61,783 bases of DNA. Source: Bacteroidales bacterium (GTDB taxonomy: Bacteria; Bacteroidota; Bacteroidia; Bacteroidales; F082). Within the stretch, counting starts at the first letter, position 1. Each line of letters opens with the position of its first letter. The stretch is taken from NCBI GenBank assembly GCA_016936505.1, contig JAFGXS010000047.1:1-61783 (forward strand), given 5' to 3'. This document shows, piece after piece, positions 34,843 through 42,698 of the stretch. The notes under the pieces were generated by a model. The model searched no databases, was not told where the DNA came from, and worked only from the letters and a program-made list of their open reading frames with translations. The translations under genes were made by a program, and so were the position numbers.

Positions 34843-36300
34843 TCATAATTTATAGACATTCTCACTTGATTTATGTATCATATTCCGCAAATCCACAATC
34901 AAATTCGAATGTTCCTCTATGTAACCCACATCAAAGTCCTTATGGTTGGTTGTCAACACCACACAATCAGCATATTTTAATAATGCTGCTGTAAGGTGAA
35001 CAGATTTAAATACCCTTCCTTCATTGGTTTTTACAGTTTGAATATAAGGATCATGATAAGAAACATTGCCTCCTTTATGAGCAGTAATATCCATAATTTC
35101 AAGGGCAGGGGATTCCCGCGGGTCGTCTATGTTGGGTTTGTAAGCAACTCCAAGAAACAGGATATGACTTCCATTCACCGCCTTTTTTTGACTGTTCAGT
35201 GCTGTGGCAATTTTGATGTACATGTAATGCGGCATGCGCATATTGATATGTCCGGCCGTGTGGATCATGCTGAGGTCGAAATCATACTTTTTGGCGATAT
35301 GTTCCAAATAAAATGGATCCAGCGGGATGCAGTGTCCGCCGATACCTGGGCCGGGATAAAAGGCATGAAAACCAAAAGGTTTTGTTTTCGCAGCTTCGAT
35401 TACTTCCCAGATGTTGATGTCCATTTTTCCTGCCAATAGCGCTAGCTCGTTGATCAGACTGATGTTCACTAGTCGATAAGTGTTTTCCAATATTTTGACC
35501 ATCTCTGCCACCCGGGGAGAACTTACCTTGTGGATATGGTCTATGGCTTTCAGATACAGTGCTTCACCTATTTCAAAACCGTCTTCCGTCAGAGCACCCA
35601 TCACTTTTGGCGTGTTGCGGGTATGGAAGTCCTTATTGCCCGGATCAACACGTTCAGGAGAATAAGCCAACCAAAAATCCCTTCCGTGGCTAAAGCCAAT
35701 GGATGTTGGATGTGAGATGTTCGACGTTGTGGGTTCTGAGTTTTGATTTATGAACTCGGGGGCACCTGTTTCTTGTTTCTTGTTTCTTGTTTCCTCCGCC
35801 TGTGCTCTAAGCGCTGAGCTCTGCGCCAAGGGGTTCTGCCTGGAGTATTCCTCAATGAGTGGAAGCATGAAATCTTCGGTAGTGGTGGGATAAGTGGTAC
35901 TTTCGAGGCTGATGAAGGTGCCGGGTTTCATGTTGCGGCCGATGTCGATGCAGGCACTTTCGATGTAACTCATATCCGGTTTCCTGAACTTGTCGAGGGG
36001 CGTTGGAACCGCAATGATCAGCGCATCGCATTCTTTCATCCGCGACATGTCTGTGGTCGCTTCCAGCTTCAGTTTGTCCACAACGACTTCCCTGAGCACC
36101 GCATCGCGGATGTCTTTGATGTAATTGGTTCCGCTGTTGATCTTATCTACTTTTTCCTGATTCCTATCGAAACCCATCACCCGAACACCAGCCTCCGCAA
36201 AAGACACCGCCAACGGCAGACCCACATAGCCCAGGCCGATAATGCCAACAATTTCCTGATTATGGGAAATCTTTTGTAAAATTGATTCTTTGTATGACAT
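34843..36300 (-). CDS. Nucleotide-sugar 6-dehydrogenase with repeat-derived insertion
   Basis: This 485-residue enzyme of the UDP-glucose/UDP-GlcNAc(ManNAc) dehydrogenase family oxidises the C6 of a UDP-sugar to a uronic acid. It has IGLGYVGLPLAVSFAEAG (about 21-38), IAVPTPLDKFRKPDM, ESTTYPTTTED and the catalytic Cys in GPGIGGHCIPLDPFYLEH. It is about 50 residues longer than usual. The extra part sits between LPLIEEYSRQNP and GRDFWLAYSPERV and is low in complexity (SALRAQAEETRNKKQETG within it). Its DNA is repeat sequence, including four copies of GAAACAA-like units. WbpA/WecC-like specificity is possible; the substrate is not decided. Confidence 0.9.
   Translation of the reverse strand: MSYKESILQKISHNQEIVGIIGLGYVGLPLAVSFAEAGVRVMGFDRNQEKVDKINSGTNYIKDIRDAVLREVVVDKLKLEATTDMSRMKECDALIIAVPTPLDKFRKPDMSYIESACIDIGRNMKPGTFISLESTTYPTTTEDFMLPLIEEYSRQNPLAQSSALRAQAEETRNKKQETGAPEFINQNSEPTTSNISHPTSIGFSHGRDFWLAYSPERVDPGNKDFHTRNTPKVMGALTEDGFEIGEALYLKAIDHIHKVSSPRVAEMVKILENTYRLVNISLINELALLAGKMDINIWEVIEAAKTKPFGFHAFYPGPGIGGHCIPLDPFYLEHIAKKYDFDLSMIHTAGHINMRMPHYMYIKIATALNSQKKAVNGSHILFLGVAYKPNIDDPRESPALEIMDITAHKGGNVSYHDPYIQTVKTNEGRVFKSVHLTAALLKYADCVVLTTNHKDFDVGYIEEHSNLIVDLRNMIHKSSENVYKL
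35700..35835. repeat. Low-complexity repeat insert inside the sugar dehydrogenase gene
   Basis: On the plus strand the segment contains a 7-nt unit TTTCTTG four times in a row (about 35769-35797), flanked by phrases like GCTCTAAGCGCTGAGCTCTG. Very similar wording (TTGTTTCTTG, AGCACAGAGCATAGG) forms the tandem repeats at 1-510. It is in frame and encodes the extra loop. Confidence 0.6.
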
Positions 36301-36339
36301 TTATTTGAATGTTTTATGGAGAAAAGTTTTATAAAGGGG

Positions 36340-36783
36340 AAAGGGTAACAAGGGGACAGAGGGACAAAGTCTAAGGTTGTTTCCTATTTTTTAAAGATCT
36401 GATCAAACCCGTCAACATACTATTTATATGTGATATTGTTTTTGTAAAATATTCTATATTTTCTATGTAATTCAGTCGTTTTGATACATCAATTTGTGTT
36501 TCAAGTTCTGAAAGTGATCCCAACGCAATATACAAAAACTGAATGTATTCCCGTGTATTTTTTCTTCCTGCTCCTTCTGCAATATTAGATACAATAGAAA
36601 TCACTGATCTCCGAATTTGAATTGTCAATCCATATCTTTCTTCATCAGGAAAGGATTTAGTTATCTTATAAACTTCTTCCACCAAATTCATAGATTCTTT
36701 GTAAACTTCTAAATCCTTATGACTTCTTATTTCACTCACGCTGCAACTAACTCCACTTTGTCATTCTGTAACCTTGTCCCTTT
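36340..36783 (-). mobile_element. IVS-like element B: inverted repeat around a 4HB gene
   Basis: The left arm 36340-36370 and right arm 36755-36783 pair in the blocks AAAGGG, ACAAGG, ACAGA and ACAAAGT, in that order, with a 2-nt indel (about 25 of 29 positions). The left arm touches the 4HB stop codon, and the right arm ends 15 nt before its ATG. The element lies between wzz and the sugar dehydrogenase gene, on their strand. Confidence 0.6.
36371..36739 (-). CDS. Four-helix-bundle protein (23S rRNA IVS / Avd-like)
   Basis: The 122-residue helical protein has HKDLEVYKESMNLVEEVY near the N-terminus, then YGLTIQIRRSVISIVSNIAE with the SNIAEG motif at about 53-58, and REYIQFLYIALGSLSELETQ. These are the standard landmarks of the family. 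It has no catalytic motif, and function is unknown in all contexts, though relatives bind nucleic acid or act with reverse transcriptases. It is more like the 42.7-kb copy than the 3.9-kb copy, but still divergent, so recent duplication is not likely. It interrupts the wzz to sugar-dehydrogenase gene order. Confidence 0.9.
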   Translation of the reverse strand: MSEIRSHKDLEVYKESMNLVEEVYKITKSFPDEERYGLTIQIRRSVISIVSNIAEGAGRKNTREYIQFLYIALGSLSELETQIDVSKRLNYIENIEYFTKTISHINSMLTGLIRSLKNRKQP

Positions 36784-36942
36784 GTCACTATTTTTTTTGA
36801 GTAAGGTTTCTTTGTAGTTCATATAACTATTCTTGTGACGAAGTGACTGGGTAACGGAAGCTACAAAAGGAATTTCTCAGCCTTATCCTTTAGCTTATGT
36901 TTCTCATCTTTTCCAGAACTTTTTTCCTTTGAACTTTAGCCT
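36784..36942. repeat. Low-complexity repeat spacer
   Basis: The spacer contains GTGACGAAGTGACTGGGTAAC-like and TTTGAACTTTAGCCTTTAAACTTT-like phrases, as in the first 510 bases. No gene is seen. It may carry the remainder of more than one repeat insertion. Confidence 0.5.
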
Positions 36943-38061
36943 TTAAACTTTATCTGATTCCTCCCACCTCTTCCTAAACTCTTTCCAGTACCTCACACCA
37001 AATACAAGGCTAACACCCACAAAAATACCTAGGAAGGTCCAGATAGCAAGGATCATGCTTCTTTTGGGTTTGAGCCTCAAATTCGGAATTGTAATGGGTT
37101 CGATAATTGAAAAAACAGGAGAATCATCTTTGACCTGGATGCGGGCATTTTCCAGTTGTTTGGCTAATTCAGAATACACACCATAAATTAAATGATAGTT
37201 ATCGGATAATCTCTGTTCTTCGCTCTGAGCTATAGCTGTGCTGATATTTTTGTTTTGATCTCGAAAATGGGCCAAGGCGATTTGAGCACTATCATATTGT
37301 ACTTTGGTAGCATTAAAGCGTTCCTGAATAAAGTCCATCTGCTCCTTAGCCTTCTTAATCTTTATGCTGGTAATGAATTGTTGTAACAATTCCTGAGCCC
37401 TTAGTCCAAGTTGGGCAGCAGCTAGTGCCTGAGGCATAATAGCTACCAAGGTAATAGATCCGTTTTTCTGATCTATTTTAATAAAAACTGTTTTTGACAA
37501 TTGCTCAGCCAATTGCCTTTGCCTTAATGTGAGTCTCAATATACGGGTCGAATCTCCAACAACCGACATATCTTTTGATTTCCCGCGAATTGCCTGCAAT
37601 ATCAAGCCCGGAAACCCCGTGATATAGCTAAGGATACCTCTCTTTGAATATTTTGTATAGTAATCATAGTAAGTTACTGGATGATCGACCCCTTTGATGT
37701 CTAGTTTGGTTTGCATTAAATCCTTTTGAAAAGGAATACTATGAACAATTTGGGGATAAATCATAGGATTCAGGTCAGCCCCATTGCTCAGATTCAAATT
37801 AAAACCTGCCATAGCAGCCAGGGAGGAAAGGCCACCAAGCTTAGATTGGTTACTATTACCCGACTGTGGTACCATAATACTGGTAACACTGTATTGTTCC
37901 GGAGTGAGAAAGGCCACCAGTAATCCAAGAATGATAAAAATTATCGTGGTCTTTATCACCAGTTTCCGTCCGTTCCATACTTCTTTGGCCAGTTGGATGA
38001 GATCGATTTCGTTTTCTTCCACTGGTTGTAAGGAGAGACTCTTATTTTCTATTTCAGTCAT
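36943..38061 (-). CDS. wzz: Wzz/GumC-type chain-length determinant
   Basis: This 372-residue inner-membrane protein has an N-terminal Wzz domain (about 14-110). A transmembrane helix sits near 35-52 (LVIKTTIIFIILGLLVAFL). A long periplasmic coiled-coil-rich region follows (KIKKAKEQMDFIQERFNATK and on), and a second helix lies near 335-357 after the proline-rich PNLRLKPKRSM. No cytoplasmic kinase domain follows, so it is not a Wzc fusion. It regulates chain length and is encoded 56 nt downstream of wza. The final residues (RKRWEESDKV) run into repeat DNA. Confidence 0.9.
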   Translation of the reverse strand: MTEIENKSLSLQPVEENEIDLIQLAKEVWNGRKLVIKTTIIFIILGLLVAFLTPEQYSVTSIMVPQSGNSNQSKLGGLSSLAAMAGFNLNLSNGADLNPMIYPQIVHSIPFQKDLMQTKLDIKGVDHPVTYYDYYTKYSKRGILSYITGFPGLILQAIRGKSKDMSVVGDSTRILRLTLRQRQLAEQLSKTVFIKIDQKNGSITLVAIMPQALAAAQLGLRAQELLQQFITSIKIKKAKEQMDFIQERFNATKVQYDSAQIALAHFRDQNKNISTAIAQSEEQRLSDNYHLIYGVYSELAKQLENARIQVKDDSPVFSIIEPITIPNLRLKPKRSMILAIWTFLGIFVGVSLVFGVRYWKEFRKRWEESDKV

Positions 38062-38117
38062 ATATTGTCTTTTAAAATTTAGATAAAGAAAAATCTACAA
38101 CACTACTCTTAATCTCT

Positions 38118-40517
38118 CTATAATTTCGTTGCCAACACAGCCACGGTTAGCGCACTGGTCACCAAACTAAATACCCGGGCAAACGTATCCAATACATTAT
38201 TTTTATGCACAGGTCTTTTGGGTACCACAATCTGCGATCCGGGTTGCACAATGATTTCTCCGTCTGAAGCTGAGGTACCATTGGCATAAATGATATATGC
38301 CTTGGACCTCTTTGCATCCTGGGAAAAACCACCTGATTTTCTTATGTAATAATGGATCGATTTCCCTTTGGAGTAAGCCAGGGTGATGGGGTTCATCACT
38401 GCTCCCGTTACCGTTACCGTCTGCTTGAGTTCCGGAATATTGATAATATCTCCTTCTTTTAATACATAATTATCCGGGCTTTCGGGATTTTTAAGGATCT
38501 CGGGGAGGTTTAATTCCACCAGATTATATTTTTGATCCATCATTTCCATCTGAACAGAATCGACAGCCAGTGTGGAATCAACAGTAGTGGAAATGAGTTT
38601 CAGTTTATTCTTTTGCACATCACTCAACGTTTTTTCCCGTTTGAGTGTTGCACCCGGAGCATAGGCAAATTTATTCAGCCCTCCTGCTCTTTTCAGTAAA
38701 TCGGATATTCTTTCATTTTTCTCAGAGATACTATAGGTACCCGGGTAATTTACTTCGCCCTGAATCTGAACATTTTTCTGTGCGAAATAGGACGGGGCAC
38801 GTCGGACAAAGACATTATCGTAAGGTTTCAAATGAAACGATCCTTTACCGTTTTCTATTTTCAGTGATTTATCAATATTTATGGTATATACCCTGGCAAT
38901 CTGGGCGTTGGGAACACTTGCTTCTTTTTCACTGTTTCGCCTGGATATTTCCAGGTAGGATCCGGTGGCCGCTTCCCTGAATCCTCCTGCCAGAAAGATT
39001 AAGTCATTTACGGTCATATTATCGTAATAGGTAAACTTACCCGGGTGCTGTACTTCACCGGATATTTCAACCGTTCGTTTTTGGCGCAACGAATTGATGT
39101 TATTGATGATAACACTGTCTTCTTTCACCAACGGAATCGAAACCTGATTTCTCAACACCGAATCCACATCAAACGGGATGGTTTCTTTGGTCAAATCCTT
39201 TTTTTCCCGAATAATCAGTCCCCGGTTGGAATACACATCGGGTTTTACTCCATCGGCTTTGGCAATCAACCCGCTTAGTGTCATACCTGGTGTCAGTTCA
39301 TAGTTTCCGGGACGGAATACGGCACCGCTGATTCGAACCCGGTTGGTATACCGGTTCAATATTTTCCCGGCAACAATGCTGTCTCCGTTTTGCAACGGAA
39401 ATGAATGATAATTGCTTTCTTTCACATCCACAATTTCTCTTTCCTTGCTGGTCAGACGATAAACGGAAATCTGTGACCGATAAGCTTTGGTGGAAAATCC
39501 TCCGGCAAAACGGATCAGATCGCCGAGTGTCTCTCCCTTTTTCATTTCAAAATAGTTCTTCCTCTTGAAATTCCCGCTGCTTTCCACTCTTTCTTTATAT
39601 GTAGGAATAAATATCACATCCTGGTCTCTGAGCTGTACATCTCCGTCGGACCTGCCGTTAATCAGAAAATCATACACGTCAATGGTCTTTATAACTTTGT
39701 TGTTTCGGATCAATTCAATATGACGGAAGGAGCCGTCGGCACTGGGACCACCGGAAAGATACAGTGCATTAAACACCGTGGCAGTAGCCGGCAGGCTATA
39801 CGTTCCCGGGGCGTTGGCCTCTCCTATGATGTTTACATTGATAGCCCGCAACGCGCTGAGGGTAACTACCGCCCAGGTAGTGGGTTTGGATCCGCTCAAC
39901 CCTCTGTAAATATTGGTCAGCCTCTTTTTAATCAATCGTTCCGCATCATCAAAATTCATACCTGCCACATAGATGGGCCCCAGCGAAGGAATATAAACGG
40001 CACCGGCATTGTTAACAGCAAGCTGATAGGTTTGCTGGCTGGCGCCCCACACATTAATCATCAGCTGATCACCGGCCCCCAACACATAATTATGTGGTGT
40101 GGGCAAATTCACAGAAGGGGCAAAAGAAAGGTTGCTGTTGTTGAACAGATTGTATCCGAATATTTTTTTTGCCTGTGGAGTTGTTATCACAGGAGCCTTT
40201 GCAGAATACACGGGTTGGGTGAGCGTGGATGGTTGTGCCGATCCGGCACCCGATGGAGACAAGGGACTGTTTCCCTGCAACGCCTGTATCCGTGACATCA
40301 ACTGATTGATCTGATCCTGCGTAGCCCCTTTGGCCCGGGCCAGCGCTATGGCCTGATCCATGGTCATTCCGCTGCTTTGTATCTTTTGCACCAGCTCGGT
40401 TATTTGCTGATCACTCAAATTCTGAACATTGACAGTGCTGACATTCTGAGCCATTACCAAGCTGCCTGCAAAAGTCAGAAACAAAAAAATAAACATTCTT
40501 ATCTTCATGCGTATCAT
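38118..40517 (-). CDS. wza: Wza-like outer-membrane polysaccharide exporter with SLBB domains
   Basis: The 799-residue protein has a signal peptide ending near LVMAQ (about residue 24), with no lipobox Cys. A Ser/Gln-rich linker is followed by the polysaccharide-export domain (YVLGAGDQLMINVWGASQQT, about 145-165). Several SLBB-type repeats come next, marked by recurrent GxVxxPGxY patterns such as GEANAPGTYSLP, GAVFRPGNYELTPG, GEVQHPGKFTYYD and GEVNYPGTYS. A hydrophobic C-terminus (VTSALTVAVLATKL) completes it. It should form the export channel. It is twice the size of E. coli Wza, which is usual for Bacteroidota. A start at 40508 is also possible. Confidence 0.92.
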   Translation of the reverse strand: MIRMKIRMFIFLFLTFAGSLVMAQNVSTVNVQNLSDQQITELVQKIQSSGMTMDQAIALARAKGATQDQINQLMSRIQALQGNSPLSPSGAGSAQPSTLTQPVYSAKAPVITTPQAKKIFGYNLFNNSNLSFAPSVNLPTPHNYVLGAGDQLMINVWGASQQTYQLAVNNAGAVYIPSLGPIYVAGMNFDDAERLIKKRLTNIYRGLSGSKPTTWAVVTLSALRAINVNIIGEANAPGTYSLPATATVFNALYLSGGPSADGSFRHIELIRNNKVIKTIDVYDFLINGRSDGDVQLRDQDVIFIPTYKERVESSGNFKRKNYFEMKKGETLGDLIRFAGGFSTKAYRSQISVYRLTSKEREIVDVKESNYHSFPLQNGDSIVAGKILNRYTNRVRISGAVFRPGNYELTPGMTLSGLIAKADGVKPDVYSNRGLIIREKKDLTKETIPFDVDSVLRNQVSIPLVKEDSVIINNINSLRQKRTVEISGEVQHPGKFTYYDNMTVNDLIFLAGGFREAATGSYLEISRRNSEKEASVPNAQIARVYTINIDKSLKIENGKGSFHLKPYDNVFVRRAPSYFAQKNVQIQGEVNYPGTYSISEKNERISDLLKRAGGLNKFAYAPGATLKREKTLSDVQKNKLKLISTTVDSTLAVDSVQMEMMDQKYNLVELNLPEILKNPESPDNYVLKEGDIINIPELKQTVTVTGAVMNPITLAYSKGKSIHYYIRKSGGFSQDAKRSKAYIIYANGTSASDGEIIVQPGSQIVVPKRPVHKNNVLDTFARVFSLVTSALTVAVLATKL

Positions 40518-40591
40518 TTTAATTCTTGTTAGTTTCTATTTGGAGTTTTTCTCCCTGATTGTCTGTTATATAAATTGACTGAACTAAGGAT

Positions 40592-40621
40592 CAAAAATAC
40601 GATTTTCATCCTTTTCTGAAA
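40592..40621 (-). promoter_or_regulatory. Putative promoter of the polysaccharide operon
   Basis: On the minus strand TATTTTTG (plus 40592-40599) is preceded by TTTC about 18 nt further out, close to the Bacteroidota -7 and -33 elements. Transcription would begin near 40585, about 68 nt before the wza start codon. Confidence 0.5.
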
Positions 40622-40662
40622 CATGATATAAAACTAAAGCTCCGTCTCTTAGATCCCTAATC

Positions 40663-41103
40663 AAGATAAAAGACACAAGATAAAAGATTAAAGATCTTTT
40701 TTATTTAATCTATTAACAATAGCTCCCAATATTTTTGATAATTCTTCAGATTCGATAATTAATGTATCTATTTCATCAACCATATTCACATCAGGTTTTG
40801 TTGATCTCATTAATCTCAACCAATAATTGGATTCCCTCATTTCTTTCAAAGCAATTCTTACTTTGTTCGTAAAATCAGCTCTGGAGATCCCTGCCTGACT
40901 TTCTTCGTAATTGGCTCCTGCGGAAGTAGCCGACTTTCCTAATTGATATTTGAACAACCGATCTGGTTCATTATTATCTAATTTTCTTAATAATAAAATC
41001 ACATCGACTGAGAATTGAAACAAACGCTTAGTCAAATCATTTTGAACTTCCGTCACCTTTTCCCGATCTATTCTTGGTTCTTTTTTCTTGTATCTTTTTT
41101 CTT
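40663..41103 (-). mobile_element. IVS-like element C: inverted repeat around a 4HB gene
   Basis: The left arm 40663-40696 (AAGATAAAAGACACAAGATA and on) matches the complement of the right arm 41065-41103, which reads AAGAAAAAAGATACAAGAAA and on. Differences are mostly single T/A or C/T changes plus a short indel near the end. The stop codon of the 4HB gene lies within the left arm. It lies between the winged-helix regulator gene and wza, on their strand. Confidence 0.5.
40688..41056 (-). CDS. Four-helix-bundle protein (divergent 23S rRNA IVS-like)
   Basis: The open frame extends to 41137, but its first 27 codons translate the right arm of the flanking inverted repeat (KWKQEKRYKKKEPRIDREK). 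I therefore prefer the GTG at 41056, giving about 122 residues. The core has NDLTKRLFQFSVDVILLLRK, then YQLGKSATSAGANYEESQAG, where ANYEE replaces the NIAEG motif of the other copies, and KEMRESNYWLRLM. This is the family's second subtype. Function is unknown. The start is uncertain because GTG is not common here. Confidence 0.8.
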   Translation of the reverse strand: MTEVQNDLTKRLFQFSVDVILLLRKLDNNEPDRLFKYQLGKSATSAGANYEESQAGISRADFTNKVRIALKEMRESNYWLRLMRSTKPDVNMVDEIDTLIIESEELSKILGAIVNRLNKKDL

Positions 41104-41182
41104 GTTTCCACTTACAGCTCCGCCTCCTAAGTCCCATCTGCCAAAGGCGGACGAACTGAAATTAATTTATATTTTTAGCGCT

Positions 41183-41716
41183 CTATTTTTTCCAGAGCAA
41201 CAAGATTTCTTCCGGCTTTTTACTTTCTAAAAACTCTTCCTTCTCAGCATCTGATAAAAAAATATACCGAATCTTTCGATCCAGTAAATTTTCCACCTTT
41301 TCCATGAGTTTTATCAGATACTTTTTATCAATATTTTCCCCAGCGAACCACAAATCAATTATTTTCTCATCAGCACCTGTTGCCAATTTGCCCACAAGAT
41401 ATACGGCAGATACATTCTTCATTTGACTGGTGATCTTCTCAATAATTCTGTCGATGCCCACATGCTTCAATAACAAGTTATTAATTTCAGGAAAAAGAGG
41501 GTGTTGGGTATTGGCACGAAATATTTTCTTATTGCCCTGATAATCTGACTTCAGCAAACCAGCAGCTTCAAAACGATTCAACTCCAAACGAATGGCATTG
41601 GTCGATTCTCCAAACTCCGTTTCCAACGATCGCAAATAAGCTGTACTGTTGCTATTTAGAAAGAATTTAAGCAACAACTTTATGCGTGTTTTGGAAGTGA
41701 TCAAAGCTTCAAGCAT
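41183..41716 (-). CDS. Winged-helix regulator with nucleotidyltransferase-like half
   Basis: The N-terminal 70 residues of this 177-residue protein form a winged helix. They read KTRIKLLLKFFLNSNSTAYL, TEFGESTNAIRLELNRFEAA (recognition-helix region) and KKIFRANTQHPLF (wing). The second half (VSAVYLVGKLATGADEKIID then IRYIFLSDAEKEEFLES) recalls the small MNT-type nucleotidyltransferase fold but lacks the GSxxxG...DxD motif, so it may be a ligand-binding relic. Such genes are found next to capsule loci in Bacteroidales. With wza downstream on the same strand it may control the polysaccharide genes (inference). Confidence 0.7.
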   Translation of the reverse strand: MLEALITSKTRIKLLLKFFLNSNSTAYLRSLETEFGESTNAIRLELNRFEAAGLLKSDYQGNKKIFRANTQHPLFPEINNLLLKHVGIDRIIEKITSQMKNVSAVYLVGKLATGADEKIIDLWFAGENIDKKYLIKLMEKVENLLDRKIRYIFLSDAEKEEFLESKKPEEILLLWKK

Positions 41717-42199
41717 TTTCCCGGGCTTTAAAGGTGAATAACTGTTGACTGATCACAATACGTAGAAAACACAGGAATAATAATCCGGACTACCAGGTGT
41801 AATTGATTCATTGCAGCATGTTGGTTTAATTCTTCTGTCATGAGTTTCCGTGTTGTGTTCCATGAAAAAAAACAATTCCTTCAACACATTCAAATATTGA
41901 GTAACAAATATACTCATTTTCACGACTGATGTCAAGTGCAAATTTATCAAAATATCGACACCAAATATTAAGATAAGATTAACTGACTTTGAAAAAAATC
42001 AGCTGTACTGACAAGTTTTACTACATATTTTATGAATTTGTGATAGAAAACAAAGGTTAAAACAACTGCAAAACAGAACAATATATTGAATCAAAGATGA
42101 TTCTATTATTGGTACATTTTAGTGATGTTATTGCAAAATAGCCATTTGTAAACGACTACAAACGAATGTTAAACGAAAGTAAATGACTAATAACCGGAT
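41717..42199. other. Intergenic stretch upstream of ssb
   Basis: No gene is called. A 65-codon minus-strand frame (41753-41950) has no recognised features. From about 42149 to 42190 short AAACGA-like words repeat four times with changes. The stretch holds the divergent start regions of the winged-helix regulator gene and ssb. Confidence 0.4.
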
Positions 42200-42226
42200 A
42201 CTTTTTCACCACCGTTTTACATTTGT
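42200..42226 (+). promoter_or_regulatory. Putative ssb promoter
   Basis: TACATTTG at 42219-42226 fits the Bacteroidota TAnnTTTG -7 element, with a T-rich block about 15-18 nt upstream. It would start transcription about 55 nt before ssb. Confidence 0.45.
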
Positions 42227-42287
42227 TCCATCGTTCTTTTCAACACCAAAATAAAACTTTTTTATTCATCTTTTAAACTACACTATC

Positions 42288-42626
42288 ATGACTACACTAA
42301 GAAATTCCGTACACCTGATCGGCCGTTTGGGAAACGACCCGGAAATGAAAAACTATGGAAACGACCGCACCATGGCCCGGTTCTCCCTGGCCACCAATGA
42401 GTACTTCAGAAACCATGAGGGAAAACAAATGCAGGAAACCCAATGGCATAATGTGGTAGCCTGGGGTAAAACAGCGGAAATTGCCGAAAAAATCCTCAAA
42501 AAAGGCAAAGAAACTGCCATTATGGGAAAACTGATCAACCGTTCCTGGGAAGACGACAACGGACTCAAGCATTACATTACTGAAGTGGTTGCCAGTGAAA
42601 TTGTGGTTTTTGGCAAAGAAAGTTGA
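42288..42626 (+). CDS. ssb: Single-stranded DNA-binding protein
   Basis: This 112-residue OB-fold protein has NSVHLIGRLGNDPEMKNYGN (about 6-25), then MARFSLATNEYF, QETQWHNVVAWGKTAEIAEK and GKETAIMGKLINRSWEDDNG. These are the typical SSB landmarks. It lacks the long acidic C-terminal tip of housekeeping SSBs; the end is just VASEIVVFGKES. It therefore belongs to the short SSB form common in Bacteroidota, where another ssb often exists. It is monocistronic, with a candidate promoter and a clear terminator. Confidence 0.93.
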   Translation: MTTLRNSVHLIGRLGNDPEMKNYGNDRTMARFSLATNEYFRNHEGKQMQETQWHNVVAWGKTAEIAEKILKKGKETAIMGKLINRSWEDDNGLKHYITEVVASEIVVFGKES

Positions 42627-42642
42627 TTATAAAAACCCTTTG

Positions 42643-42682
42643 GAAAAAGCCCTTCTGTATATTATGGATGGGCTTTTCTTTG
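42643..42682 (+). terminator. Rho-independent terminator after ssb
   Basis: GAAAAAGCCC (42643-42652) pairs with GGGCTTTTC, starting about 42670, across a 17-nt loop. A T-rich stretch follows. It lies 17 nt after the ssb stop codon and just before the arm of element D. Confidence 0.7.
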
Positions 42683-42698
42683 TTAAGAAACATTGGCT

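Noticed and set aside
41753..41950. 65-codon minus-strand frame upstream of the winged-helix regulator gene
   Set aside because: No recognisable motif, no ribosome-binding or promoter context, and it lies in a divergent-promoter region.
42149..42190. Repeated AAACGA-like words upstream of ssb, considered as a CRISPR-like or iteron array
   Set aside because: Units are too short and irregular, and there are no equal spacers and no rep or cas genes nearby.
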